Notes under the pieces: model-generated
Seen by the model: only the letters and a program-made list of their open reading frames with translations
The model's database searches: none
Told to the model about the DNA's origin: nothing
Source: Candidatus Uhrbacteria bacterium
GTDB taxonomy: Bacteria; Patescibacteriota; Patescibacteriia; UBA9934
NCBI GenBank assembly: GCA_018673485.1
Contig: JABHCP010000021.1
Location: 1-40,574 of the forward strand
Direction: 5' to 3'
DNA: 40,574 nt
Program-made: the position numbers and the translations under genes
Shown here: positions 23,788 to 30,585 of the stretch, one piece after another
Numbering within the stretch: position 1 is the stretch's first letter
Layout: each line of letters opens with the position of its first letter

Positions 23788-24591
23788 ATGACAGTGTTGT
23801 TTTACATAATCATTGCAACAGTGGCAGTGAGTCTGATTTCGTTTGTCGGTGCTTTCACATTAAGTTTTTCTAAAAAAATTCTTGAAAAGATCTTGCTAGT
23901 TTTAGTTGCCCTTGCCGCTGGTGGTTTATTGGGGGGCGCATTCTTGCATTTAATTCCTGAGGCCTTGCATGAGTTCACAGAGTTGCACGGACATGAGGCA
24001 TCGTCGATTTTATTTTTATTCGTGTTGATCGGATTCTGCCTCTTTTTACTAATTGAGCAGTTTTTACACTGGCATCACGCGCATCATGGTGAGCATTGTT
24101 GTGGAGATGTGCATCACAAGCGCAGTAAGAAGGAATTATCGGCAATGATTTTATTTGGAGACGGAATGCATAATCTAATTGATGGTTTAGTGATCGGAGC
24201 GGCATTCATGGTCAATGTTGAGACTGGAATTATCGCTACAATTGCTGTGATTTTACATGAGTTGCCTCAGGAGATTGGTGACTTTGGAGTTTTGATCTAT
24301 AGCGGTATGACAAGAGCTAAGGCACTTTTATTTAACTTCTTGTCAGGATTAACAGCGGTGCTCGGTGGAGTGATTGGTTTTTTCTTTACTGAAATAGCTC
24401 AGGGTGCAGCTTTGTATATCTTGCCAATTGCAGCCGGAGGATTTATTTATTTGGCAGCATCTGACCTTATCCCAGAGATAAAGCATGGAAAAAGCATGAA
24501 GCGGATGGCATTGCATTTTGGCATTATGATTTTGGGTATTGCCCTTATGTATGCACTATTGCACGTTCCATTATTGGAAGCCGTGCATTAA
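23788..24591 (+). CDS. ZIP-family metal transporter
   Basis: A 267-residue membrane transporter of the ZIP family, which imports Zn, Fe or other divalent metals. About seven or eight membrane segments are visible. The metal-site helices are intact: TM4 with HNLIDGLVIGAAF (residues ~131-143) and TM5 with HELPQEIGDFGVL (~157-169). A His-rich cytoplasmic loop between TM3 and TM4 (HWHHAHHGEHCCGDVHHKRS) is typical of ZIP proteins. It is co-transcribed with the small membrane protein upstream. Metal specificity cannot be read from the sequence. Confidence 0.93.
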   Translation: MTVLFYIIIATVAVSLISFVGAFTLSFSKKILEKILLVLVALAAGGLLGGAFLHLIPEALHEFTELHGHEASSILFLFVLIGFCLFLLIEQFLHWHHAHHGEHCCGDVHHKRSKKELSAMILFGDGMHNLIDGLVIGAAFMVNVETGIIATIAVILHELPQEIGDFGVLIYSGMTRAKALLFNFLSGLTAVLGGVIGFFFTEIAQGAALYILPIAAGGFIYLAASDLIPEIKHGKSMKRMALHFGIMILGIALMYALLHVPLLEAVH

Positions 24592-24603
24592 TCAATGGCA
24601 CAG

Positions 24604-24612
24604 TGATATAAT
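24604..24612 (+). promoter_or_regulatory. Extended -10 promoter of pilin gene
   Basis: TG-A-TATAAT ends 15 bases before the ATG at 24628, giving a very short leader. Confidence 0.6.
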
Positions 24613-24627
24613 AGTGTTAAGTTAAAT

Positions 24628-25074
24628 ATGAAAAAAGGCTTTACTTTAATCGAGATCCTTCTGGTAGTTGCAGCGATCGGAATTTTGGCAGGTGTTGTTA
24701 TTTTGGCTATCAATCCAGGGAAGCAGTTGGGAGACACTAGAAACGCTCAGCGTTGGGCGGATGTTAATACTATCTTGAATGGAATTTATCAATATTCTAT
24801 TGATAATAATGGTGACTTACCTGGGAGTATTCCTTCATCTTCGACTTGTAGTAGTTCAACCCCGAAAATATGTCAGATGGATGGGTCTTGCTCTGGTTTG
24901 ACAGATTTGTCTGATCTAACTGACGGATCTGTTTATTTGGTAGACATACCTGACGATCCTACAGAATCAACTGGCAATTCCACATACTACGCGGTTATAC
25001 AAACTACAGAAGGAAGAGTGACGGTGTGTGCACCAGGTGCTGAGCAGAGTGAGACAATCGAGGCGACACGTTAA
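24628..25074 (+). CDS. Type IV pilin-like protein
   Basis: A 148-residue class III signal protein. The prepilin cleavage site is MKKG-FTLIE with Glu at position +5 after cleavage, followed by a hydrophobic alpha1-N helix (ILLVVAAIGILAGVVILAIN). The C-terminal domain has four cysteines (TCSSSTPKICQMDGSC and a later Cys near VTVCAPG), probably disulphides, and the segment YLVDIPDDPTESTGNSTYYA seen in short pseudopilins. The prepilin peptidase that would process it is encoded 18 bases downstream. It could be a major or minor pilin or a pseudopilin. Confidence 0.9.
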   Translation: MKKGFTLIEILLVVAAIGILAGVVILAINPGKQLGDTRNAQRWADVNTILNGIYQYSIDNNGDLPGSIPSSSTCSSSTPKICQMDGSCSGLTDLSDLTDGSVYLVDIPDDPTESTGNSTYYAVIQTTEGRVTVCAPGAEQSETIEATR

Positions 25075-25092
25075 TATTAGATGAAAAGCTAA

Positions 25093-25845
25093 GTGAATAA
25101 TGTGGATAATGCTGCTTACATTTTGAGTTTTATTTTAGGAACAAGTATCGGTAGCGCACTTTTGTGCGCTGCTATGCGTTATGCTGATAATCAAAATTGG
25201 ATTAGTGGACGGTCAATTTGCGATAATTGCAAGAAAGTACTCACATGGGACCAGTTGATTCCCGTAGTGAGTTTTTTGATTTATCGCGGTAAGTGTAAAG
25301 AATGTCAGAAGGAGATGAGTTGGTTTTATTTAGTTTTTGAGGTGATTGCGGGGTTAGCTATTTTGATAATTGCGGCGCGCTTTATGGAGTTTGGTGATAT
25401 TTGGATATTAGCACGCGATCTTGTGATAGTTTTGATTGCGTTGTTTGCACTAGCACTCGATTGGTACAAGATGTTGGTCAATGTAAGGCTGATGATAGTT
25501 GGATCTGTTATTGTTGTATTGATGCCATCGGGTTTATCGATTGCAGAGATGTTGATAGGTGCATGTGTCGGGATTGCGTTTTTTGGAGTGCAATATTTAT
25601 TAACAAGAGGAAAGGGAATTGGTTCTGGCGATATGTTCCTAGGAATGTTCATGGGATTCGCACTTGGCTGGCCATATGTAATCATTTCGATATTCATCGG
25701 ATACATATTTGGATCGGTTCACGCGGTACATTTACTGGCAACAAAAAAAGCAAACAGAAAAACCAAGCTTTCACTTGGAATGTATTTAATGATCGGTCTA
25801 ATTTTAGCCCTCGGAGTTCAGATATTACAATTATCGATTTTGTAA
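25093..25845 (+). CDS. Prepilin peptidase (PilD-like)
   Basis: A 250-residue membrane aspartyl protease that cleaves and may N-methylate type IV pilins. The N-terminal cytoplasmic loop carries the two CxxC pairs (CDNC, residues ~42-45, and CKEC, ~65-68) and the DQLIPVVSFLIYRGKC segment. The catalytic aspartates are in ALDWYKMLV (~117-125) and GIGSGDMFLG (~178-187), the GxGD motif. Six or seven membrane helices are visible. The start is GTG at 25093; a second GTG at 25102 is possible. A TGTGGATAA word lies in the first codons. Together with the pilin upstream this is a minimal pilus-processing pair; the assembly ATPases are not in the window. Confidence 0.92.
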   Translation: MNNVDNAAYILSFILGTSIGSALLCAAMRYADNQNWISGRSICDNCKKVLTWDQLIPVVSFLIYRGKCKECQKEMSWFYLVFEVIAGLAILIIAARFMEFGDIWILARDLVIVLIALFALALDWYKMLVNVRLMIVGSVIVVLMPSGLSIAEMLIGACVGIAFFGVQYLLTRGKGIGSGDMFLGMFMGFALGWPYVIISIFIGYIFGSVHAVHLLATKKANRKTKLSLGMYLMIGLILALGVQILQLSIL

Positions 25846-25850
25846 TTTTC

Positions 25851-25879
25851 TGTGGATAACAGTTTAACTGTTATCCACA
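25851..25879. repeat. Palindrome of two inverted DnaA-box words
   Basis: The arms TGTGGATAACAGTT / AACTGTTATCCACA are exact complements around one T. Each arm begins or ends with TGTGGATAA / TTATCCACA, the classical DnaA-box sequence. It starts 5 bases after the prepilin peptidase stop. Confidence 0.88.
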
Positions 25880-25890
25880 AGTACGAAAAT

Positions 25891-25932
25891 AATGTTTCAC
25901 TAAAGGGCCGATCGGAACCTTAGTGAAACATT
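25891..25932. repeat. Imperfect 42-bp palindrome (CGATCG family)
   Basis: 18 of 21 pairs match. The arms are AATGTTTCACTAAAGG... and ...CCTTAGTGAAACATT with centre GGCCGATCGGAA. Three mismatches near the centre suggest decay. Confidence 0.8.
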
Positions 25933-25973
25933 AGATGTGTTGAAATAAATGGACGTGCAAATCGAGTGCTATT

Positions 25974-26002
25974 TGTGGATAGAGGTTGAACCTCTGTCCA
26001 CA
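25974..26002. repeat. TGTGGATA palindrome, 29 bp
   Basis: The arms TGTGGATAGAGGTT / AACCTCTGTCCACA pair around one G with a single G-T position. It is the same element as 22184-22216 with one base change. Confidence 0.85.
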
Positions 26003-26025
26003 GGTGTGAAAATTTGGATGCGATA

Positions 26026-26050
26026 AGCCCCAGGCCGAGAGCCTGGGGTT
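26026..26050 (-). terminator. GC-rich terminator
   Basis: Stem GCCCCAGGC / GCCTGGGGT with a 5-base loop. It closes the minus-strand GGDEF gene. Confidence 0.8.
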
Positions 26051-26068
26051 TCGAGATCTGTATGACCA

Positions 26069-26728
26069 CTAGTCCACGACACGAAGAGGTGTTTCGAAGT
26101 CGTAGCGCACAGACGCTTTATCGGTTTCGTGACTCTCTTCTTTGGCGTGGAACAGCAGACCGTCAGCACGCTTGATAGCCAGCTGTAGGGCTTCGTGCTC
26201 ACCTAGAAGCGTGCAACCAGCAGAGATGGTGACGCGCAGTTCTGAGTCTACTCGGCACCACGCGTCGTCTAGAACGCGACGAATGATGGTGTGCAGAATC
26301 TGTGCATTCGGTGCACTGAGAACCACCCAGAATTCATCTCCTCCCTCGTTGGGGCGGACGACAATGTCCTCTGGACGTAATGCTTCAAGGATTTTGCTAG
26401 AGATGAACCGGATGATTGCGTCGCCCTCGTCGTGACCGTGGTTGTCGTTGACTGACTTGAAGTTGTTCACATCGATCACCATGACGAGGATGGGGTTACC
26501 ATTTCTTCCCCAACGAAGTCGACGCCGATCAAAGTTCGTTTCAAGCCATCGTCTATTGGCGAGCCCCGTCATGAAGTCGTGCATCATGTTGTGCTTGAGC
26601 TCAATATTCTCAATGCTTAGCCGATAATGCTTCCAAGCAAGCACGATGTAGAGCGTGGTAAGGATCAGCGCAAAACCTATAGTCGATAGGGATGCTGCCG
26701 CGGCGACTGCGAGTAGAATTTCTGGCAT
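26069..26728 (-). CDS. Membrane-anchored GGDEF protein (probable diguanylate cyclase)
   Basis: A 219-residue protein predicted to make cyclic di-GMP from two GTP. One N-terminal membrane helix (residues ~5-30) leads into a GGDEF domain from ~48. Signatures are MHDFMTGLANRRWLE (~48-62), the metal and substrate motif IDVNNFKSVNDNHGHDEGD (~85-103), and an intact GGDEF (~128-132). An inhibitory-site-like RxxD (RPED) precedes GGDEF, but 7 residues separate them (IVVRPNE) instead of the usual 5, so there is a 2-residue insertion where most cyclases have RYGGDEF. There is no sensor domain beyond the short N-terminus. It is GC-rich, monocistronic, with GGAGA before the ATG and a consensus promoter. 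No c-di-GMP receptor is recognisable in the window. Confidence 0.88.
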   Translation of the reverse strand: MPEILLAVAAAASLSTIGFALILTTLYIVLAWKHYRLSIENIELKHNMMHDFMTGLANRRWLETNFDRRRLRWGRNGNPILVMVIDVNNFKSVNDNHGHDEGDAIIRFISSKILEALRPEDIVVRPNEGGDEFWVVLSAPNAQILHTIIRRVLDDAWCRVDSELRVTISAGCTLLGEHEALQLAIKRADGLLFHAKEESHETDKASVRYDFETPLRVVD

Positions 26729-26773
26729 GATTCATGTCTCCGTTCGGGTGAAAGTAAGATGGTACGGTCAACA

Positions 26774-26802
26774 AAAATAGCAAGAATTAGCCGCTTTGTC
26801 AA
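26774..26802 (-). promoter_or_regulatory. Consensus sigma70 promoter of GGDEF gene
   Basis: On the minus strand: TTGACA, 17 bases ending TTGC, TATTTT. Leader about 40 bases. Confidence 0.85.
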
Positions 26803-26805
26803 TAC

Positions 26806-26885
26806 GTGAAAAGGTGATAAAGGTTGTTGAGGAAGTAATGGTGATTCTTGAAAATAAACATTTTAAACATTTTAAACAATTTAAT
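26806..26885. repeat. GGTGAT-rich and AAACATTTT tract
   Basis: AAAGGTGATAAAGGTTGTTGAG resembles the run at 34441-34520. It is followed by direct repeats of AAACATTTT (about 2.5 copies). The remainder up to the HU promoter holds an ACACAGG/CCTGTGT hairpin (26931-26948) and no gene. Confidence 0.5.
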
Positions 26886-26951
26886 CATTCGCCAGATTTG
26901 ACGTTTTTCTTTGGATCTGTAGCGGTTTGTACACAGGAACCCCTGTGTTTA

Positions 26952-26980
26952 TTGAGGTTTTAGATTATAAGTGCTACTAT
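26952..26980 (+). promoter_or_regulatory. sigma70-like promoter of HU gene
   Basis: TTGAGG, 17 bases, TACTAT, about 34 bases before the ATG. Confidence 0.65.
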
Positions 26981-27014
26981 TTAAGGGCTAAAAGAATTAT
27001 TAACATATTTTTTT

Positions 27015-27299
27015 ATGGACAAGCGACTAACAAAGTCTCAGTTGATGACCGCTATGGCTGAGAAGTGGGGTGTATCTAAGAAAGAGGCTGAAGAGCAGTA
27101 CAACACATTGGTTGAGCTCATGTACGAAGAGATCAAGCGATGTGGAGAGATCATGCTTCCTGGTCTAGGAAAGATGGCAAAGAAGCATCGAAATGCTCGA
27201 ATGGGACGAAATCCTGCAACAGGAGAGTCAATCCACATTCCTGCAAAGACTGTTCTAAAGTTTGGAGTAAACAAAGCGGCAAAAGACGCATTGTTGTAA
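27015..27299 (+). CDS. HU-family DNA-binding protein
   Basis: A 94-residue HU/IHF-fold nucleoid protein that binds and bends DNA as a dimer. The N-terminal helices (MDKRLTKSQLMTAMAEKWGV) and the hallmark beta-arm GRNPATGESIHIPAKTVLKF (residues ~66-85) are clear. The ending FGVNKAAKDALL is typical. The basic segment before the arm (KMAKKHRNARMG) is richer in Lys/Arg than in E. coli HU. The gene is monocistronic with a large hairpin terminator downstream. Confidence 0.93.
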   Translation: MDKRLTKSQLMTAMAEKWGVSKKEAEEQYNTLVELMYEEIKRCGEIMLPGLGKMAKKHRNARMGRNPATGESIHIPAKTVLKFGVNKAAKDALL

Positions 27300-27310
27300 G
27301 GAAAATATAA

Positions 27311-27410
27311 AATCAGCTCCCTCACTCACCATATCGAGTGCAACGAGATATCTTTTAGAAGATCCCTCACTGCGTTCGGGATGGGGTGTGCGGCGAGCTG
27401 ATTTTTGTTT
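27311..27410 (+). repeat. Hairpin repeat acting as HU terminator
   Basis: The outer arms AATCAGCTC and GAGCTGATTTTT enclose CCCTCACTCACCAT...GGGATGGGG words and AGATATCTTTTAGAAGATCCCTC. The GAAGATCCCTCACTGCGTTCGGGATG part belongs to the dispersed repeat family seen at 36713-36910 and 37505-37617. The T run makes it a plausible terminator. Confidence 0.7.
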
Positions 27411-27423
27411 TTTCATCTACCCC

Positions 27424-27452
27424 TTGATCTGTTTTGCAAAACGCAGTAATCT
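27424..27452 (+). promoter_or_regulatory. Promoter of LCP-family gene
   Basis: TTGATC, 17 bases, TAATCT, ending 9 bases before the ATG at 27462, so the message would be leaderless from that start. Confidence 0.65.
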
Positions 27453-27461
27453 ATGGCCATT

Positions 27462-28631
27462 ATGAAGCGCAAGCTACTACTATTTTTCATAGCTCTTATA
27501 GTGATAGTCGTATTTGTGTTTGGTGTGAGTGCTATCGTGCAAGATTGGTCATGGGATGATGCACAGATGAAGCAAATTGAAAGTGTGTTAGATGAGGTCT
27601 CTGCAACACGATTGAATTCTGGCGAGTCAGATGTTGATTTTGGAGATAGTTCGCAGATCAATGTTTTGTTGTTAGGTCTTGATGCTCGTCAGGAGGATGA
27701 GGATCCACATTGCGATGCGATTCATATGTTTACACTCGATCTTGTTGATTGGGATATGGTAATTACCACTGTGCCGCGCGGAACATACGCTTATATTCCA
27801 CGGCAATTGGAAGAGACTGAATATTATTTAGCCAACGCCTGTTCGTATGAAGGGTTGGAGTATGGGATAGATCAAATAGAGAAAGTGGTTGGTGTGCAGG
27901 CGGACTATGTCGCGACTGTTAATTTTTCGCAGACTTTGGGGATACTAAGATTGTTTGACCTGCCAACAACGGAAACTTTGCAGTGGTTGCGTCATCGGCA
28001 GAGTTACCAAATTGGTGAACCTCAGCGTGCTCATAATCAAGCGGTGTTTATAAAGGACATGATTGTTGATCATTTACATAAGTTTGAGAGTGGCTTCACT
28101 CTCCCAATGCAATATCTGCTTTATTCGTTTGTCGACACTGACATGGACTTTGCTGTCGTGCGTGCATTGCTCGAGGGTTATATCGATGCCAGCATAGACG
28201 AGAATCCAGACAATATTAAGCTCGTTATGAGGCCTTATTATGAGACTGTTGATTATCATTATGATCCCGAGACTGTTGAAGGGCAAATTGAAGACTGGGT
28301 AGATTTTTTACGGCCGTATTTATCATCTGAAGATTTGAGTGAGTTGTCACTCGATGAGATCCAAGGCTCGATCATTGCATATCTATCAGATTCACTTACC
28401 TCAGGAGAATCAGTTGAACATATCATAGAGGGTAAGTTGTGGTTGCAAATTGAAGATGGTGATACTCGCGAGGAGTTGCATTATTTAGCAGTAGAAGTTT
28501 ACGTGGGGCAACTTGAAGGACCTGACGCCATCATCGACACACTGAGTTTATATATTTTAGAAAAAGAAGCACTCGAGCTTGACGACTGGGCGCAGAGAGG
28601 AAAAGAGCTGCTGGTAAATATGGTAGAATAA
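27462..28631 (+). CDS. LytR-CpsA-Psr (LCP) family protein
   Basis: A 389-residue membrane-anchored protein resembling LCP phosphotransferases, which attach glycopolymers to peptidoglycan or other surface acceptors. One N-terminal membrane helix (residues ~4-26) precedes an LCP-like domain: INVLLLGLDARQEDED (~67-82), CDAIHMFTLDLVDWDMVITT (~86-105), VPRGTYAYIP (~106-115), and GIDQIEKVVGVQADYVATVN (~140-160). The conserved Arg cluster at the polyprenyl site is only partly evident. The C-terminal ~200 residues are acidic and not recognised. I prefer the ATG at 27462 (MKRKLL) to 27453, because the promoter at 27424-27452 ends where transcription would start at the second ATG. A terminator separates it from the next gene. 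Confidence 0.72.
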   Translation: MKRKLLLFFIALIVIVVFVFGVSAIVQDWSWDDAQMKQIESVLDEVSATRLNSGESDVDFGDSSQINVLLLGLDARQEDEDPHCDAIHMFTLDLVDWDMVITTVPRGTYAYIPRQLEETEYYLANACSYEGLEYGIDQIEKVVGVQADYVATVNFSQTLGILRLFDLPTTETLQWLRHRQSYQIGEPQRAHNQAVFIKDMIVDHLHKFESGFTLPMQYLLYSFVDTDMDFAVVRALLEGYIDASIDENPDNIKLVMRPYYETVDYHYDPETVEGQIEDWVDFLRPYLSSEDLSELSLDEIQGSIIAYLSDSLTSGESVEHIIEGKLWLQIEDGDTREELHYLAVEVYVGQLEGPDAIIDTLSLYILEKEALELDDWAQRGKELLVNMVE

Positions 28632-28653
28632 GCGGGTAATACAACCCGCTTTT
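28630..28653 (+). terminator. Intrinsic terminator
   Basis: Stem AAGCGGGT / ACCCGCTT with a 6-base loop and TTT, directly abutting the ATG at 28654 of the next gene. Confidence 0.8.
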
Positions 28654-29487
28654 ATGTTTATAATAAAGTCCAGTGGTAAAAAAGTAGAGTTTGATTCCAA
28701 GAAAGTCAGATCAAGCATGTTGCGTTCAGGCGCTGACTTGAAAACAGCTGATGCTGTTCTGGCAGAACTGCAAAAACAATTGCACAGTGGCATGACCACA
28801 AAGCAGGTTTATAAAATTGTATATGATGAACTTAAGCGTCGTACGGCATGCACAGCTTGTCGGTATAATCTGCGCAATGCATTACTTAGGCTTGGGCCAG
28901 CTGGATATAATTTCGAGAAATACGTTGCTTCGATTTTGAAAGCTTATAGTTATGATGCACATGTTCCTGATCAGGAAATTGAAGGGTCGTGCGTAATGCA
29001 CGAAGTAGATGTTGTGGCAGAAAAGGATCATCGCATTATTTTCATCGAGGCAAAGTTTAGAAATAGATTTAATGATAATGTTGATTTAAAGGATACGATG
29101 GCAACGTGGGCAAGGTTTTTGGATCTTGTTGATGGTTCAGCTGTAGGGAAGTGTCAGCATTTTGATGAAGCTTGGATTGTAACAAACGCCCGATTTTCAG
29201 ATCGAGCTCGGCAGTTTGGAATCTGCAAAGGTATCCACATGATTGGCTGGAATATTCCCCAAGAGAGAACATTTGCAAAGATGGTAGATAACGTTTCCCT
29301 TTACCCTGTGACAGTGCTCGACGATCTATCACAGACTGAACTCGACAAGCTCTCACATCACGGAATAATGCTTTGTAAAGAAGTGATTGAAATCGATTCA
29401 AATGAACTGCAGGAAAAGTTAGATGTGTCAGAAAAGCGTGCGATAGAAATTATTCAAATGTGTTCGGAGGTGGTGGGAGAGGAGTAG
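28654..29487 (+). CDS. ATP-cone / restriction-endonuclease-like fusion protein
   Basis: A 277-residue cytoplasmic protein with two domains. Residues ~1-85 form an ATP-cone (FIIKSSGKKVEFDSKKVRSS, then VYKIVYDELKRR), the nucleotide-sensing domain known from ribonucleotide reductases and NrdR. Residues ~90-210 look like a PD-(D/E)xK nuclease of the Mrr/RE-like type: GYNFEKYVASIL, then HEVDVVAEKDHRIIFIEAKF, with Asp, Glu and Lys in the expected D...ExK order. A helical tail (~225-277) may be helix-hairpin-helix-like. It probably acts on DNA or RNA under control of ATP/dATP, which is inference. The start directly follows a terminator and a TATAAT lies inside the first codons, but the ATP-cone begins exactly at this Met. 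It is AT-rich, unlike the GC-rich set. Confidence 0.8.
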   Translation: MFIIKSSGKKVEFDSKKVRSSMLRSGADLKTADAVLAELQKQLHSGMTTKQVYKIVYDELKRRTACTACRYNLRNALLRLGPAGYNFEKYVASILKAYSYDAHVPDQEIEGSCVMHEVDVVAEKDHRIIFIEAKFRNRFNDNVDLKDTMATWARFLDLVDGSAVGKCQHFDEAWIVTNARFSDRARQFGICKGIHMIGWNIPQERTFAKMVDNVSLYPVTVLDDLSQTELDKLSHHGIMLCKEVIEIDSNELQEKLDVSEKRAIEIIQMCSEVVGEE

Positions 29488-29492
29488 AGCGT

Positions 29493-29562
29493 TCGTCATC
29501 CTGAGCGAGCGGAGCGAGTCGATTCCAAGTCCTCCGCAGCTTTAGCGAAGGGGGAAGGATCT
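29493..29562. repeat. GTCATCCTGAGCGAGCGG repeat, half element
   Basis: TTCGTCATCCTGAGCGAGCG and GAGCGAGTCGA, then CCTCCGCAGCTTTAGCGAAGG and GGAAGGATCT. These are the words of a dispersed intergenic repeat found in many candidate-phyla genomes. CCGCAGCTTTAGCGAAGG recurs at 33899-33925. Confidence 0.75.
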
Positions 29563-29582
29563 ACTTACTATAAAACGATAGA

Positions 29583-29608
29583 CACCCCGCCAGAGAGCGG
29601 GGTGTTTT
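29583..29608. terminator. GC-rich bidirectional terminator
   Basis: Stem CACCCCGC / GCGGGGTG with a 6-base loop, TTTT on the right. It lies between the convergent ATP-cone gene and the 103-aa minus-strand gene. Confidence 0.75.
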
Positions 29609-29625
29609 GAGGACGAGCGCGAGGA

Positions 29626-29937
29626 CTAGTTGATGCCGAAGCCGATGTCGCGGATGTGTGGATCGGGATGATCGACTTCGATGGCCTGTAGGTCGTTGTT
29701 CGCGGCCATGATCATCATGACCACGAAATCGATCATCGAGTCGGTCAGCGGCTCGTCGAAGAAGAGCTCGCTCTCTCCGTCGATGTAGACACGGCGCGAT
29801 CGTCCGCGACGCATACCGAACTCCATGAACATGCTGTTCTGGTTCTTGTCGAAGATGATGCGTGTGCCGACTCGTACTCTGGTTGACGAGTTGTCGTCAA
29901 AAGTGAGGAGGAAAGGTTCTATGATGCGAGACGCCAT
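29626..29937 (-). CDS. GC-rich unknown 103-aa protein
   Basis: I do not recognise this protein. Started at the ATG preceded by GGAGAGG (29937), it has 103 residues. A longer frame from 30003 exists but would cover the promoter and leader. It looks like a beta-rich N-terminal half (IIEPFLLTFDDNSSTRVRVG, then IIFDKNQNSMFMEFGM) with a basic turn RRGRSRRVYIDG, and a C-terminal helix SMIDFVVMMIMAANND. It is acidic at the end (EVDHPDPHIRDIGFGIN). It is a GC-rich single-gene unit. Confidence 0.7.
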   Translation of the reverse strand: MASRIIEPFLLTFDDNSSTRVRVGTRIIFDKNQNSMFMEFGMRRGRSRRVYIDGESELFFDEPLTDSMIDFVVMMIMAANNDLQAIEVDHPDPHIRDIGFGIN

Positions 29938-30002
29938 GTTGAGTCCTCTCCGGGTTTCACACCGGCGTTTAGTGGATTCGGTGTCGAGGTGTTCGACGTG
30001 CA

Positions 30003-30031
30003 AAATTAGCCTATTTTCTTATTGTTGTCAA
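30003..30031 (-). promoter_or_regulatory. Consensus sigma70 promoter
   Basis: On the minus strand: TTGACA, 17 bases, TAATTT. Leader ~59 bases containing CCGG/CCGG arms just before the GGAG. Confidence 0.82.
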
Positions 30032-30044
30032 TATCAAAGCAATT

Positions 30045-30182
30045 GGGGTCGGGCCGTTGATTGTAGCGTTTCGTACTTTTGTAAGGGTTTTTTTGTTTCT
30101 TTAAATATCTTCTCTTGAGTTTAAATGATCTATTTTTCCTTTAAAATATTAAAACGCTACAATCCACGACCCGGCACCGTGA
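30045..30182. mobile_element. MITE-like inverted-repeat element
   Basis: About 138 bp with facing ends: GGTCGGGCCGTTGATTGTAG on the left and, read on the minus strand, CGGGTCGTGGATTGTAGCG on the right. The interior is AT-rich with no gene. The right end reappears at 13784-13821. No flanking target duplication is obvious. Confidence 0.55.
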
Positions 30183-30234
30183 TGGGTATTAAGCTGTGTT
30201 CTGGGTTCTGGTGTCTGGGTTCTGCACACCCCCA

Positions 30235-30263
30235 TTGACAAAAACCGTCGTATCCTCTACTAT
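30235..30263 (+). promoter_or_regulatory. Consensus sigma70 promoter of rpmB
   Basis: TTGACA, 17 bases, TACTAT, about 23 bases before the ATG at 30286. Confidence 0.8.
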
Positions 30264-30285
30264 TACGCCTGTAAACCTATATTTT

Positions 30286-30513
30286 ATGTCAAAGAAATGC
30301 GCAGTTACTGGCAAGAAACCACTTACTGGAAATAACGTCAGTCACTCTAAAGTAAAAACAAAGCGAAGACAGATACCAAACCTTCAGAAGAAGCGTTTGC
30401 TTAATCCTGCAACAGGACGAATGGTCACGCTTTCAGTATCAGCTCGAGGGCTTCGAACACTTGCAAAGTGGCTCAAGGAAGGAAAGAAGTACGACCTACT
30501 GAAGTTAAAATAG
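30286..30513 (+). CDS. rpmB: 50S ribosomal protein bL28
   Basis: A 75-residue ribosomal protein bL28. The start MSKKCAVTGKKPLTGNNVSH and the TKRRQIPNLQKKR segment are family signatures, as is VSARGLRTLAKW near the end. A Zn-binding Cys set is not present beyond the single N-terminal Cys. I chose the ATG at 30286 because the longer open frame upstream would span the promoter. No Shine-Dalgarno is visible. It is monocistronic with a strong hairpin terminator. Confidence 0.95.
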   Translation: MSKKCAVTGKKPLTGNNVSHSKVKTKRRQIPNLQKKRLLNPATGRMVTLSVSARGLRTLAKWLKEGKKYDLLKLK

Positions 30514-30523
30514 AATTCAAAAG

Positions 30524-30556
30524 AATAAGACCTATATGACCTATAGGTCTTATTTT
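30524..30556 (+). terminator. Intrinsic terminator of rpmB
   Basis: Stem AATAAGACCTATA / TATAGGTCTTATT with a 5-base loop and TT. The extended -10 (TG-T-TATAAT) of the next gene begins right at its tail. Confidence 0.88.
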
Positions 30557-30585
30557 GTTATAATAAAATTATTAAAAGGAGGACT

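Noticed and set aside
25851-26002. A replication origin, from DnaA-box-like palindromes
   Set aside because: There is no dnaA or dnaN nearby, no AT-rich unwinding element with clustered boxes, and the boxes are palindromic arms of repeats. DnaA binding remains possible but origin status is unsupported.
28654-28672. TATAAT inside the first codons as promoter for a later start
   Set aside because: The ATP-cone domain begins directly at the ATG at 28654, so a downstream start would delete its first strand.
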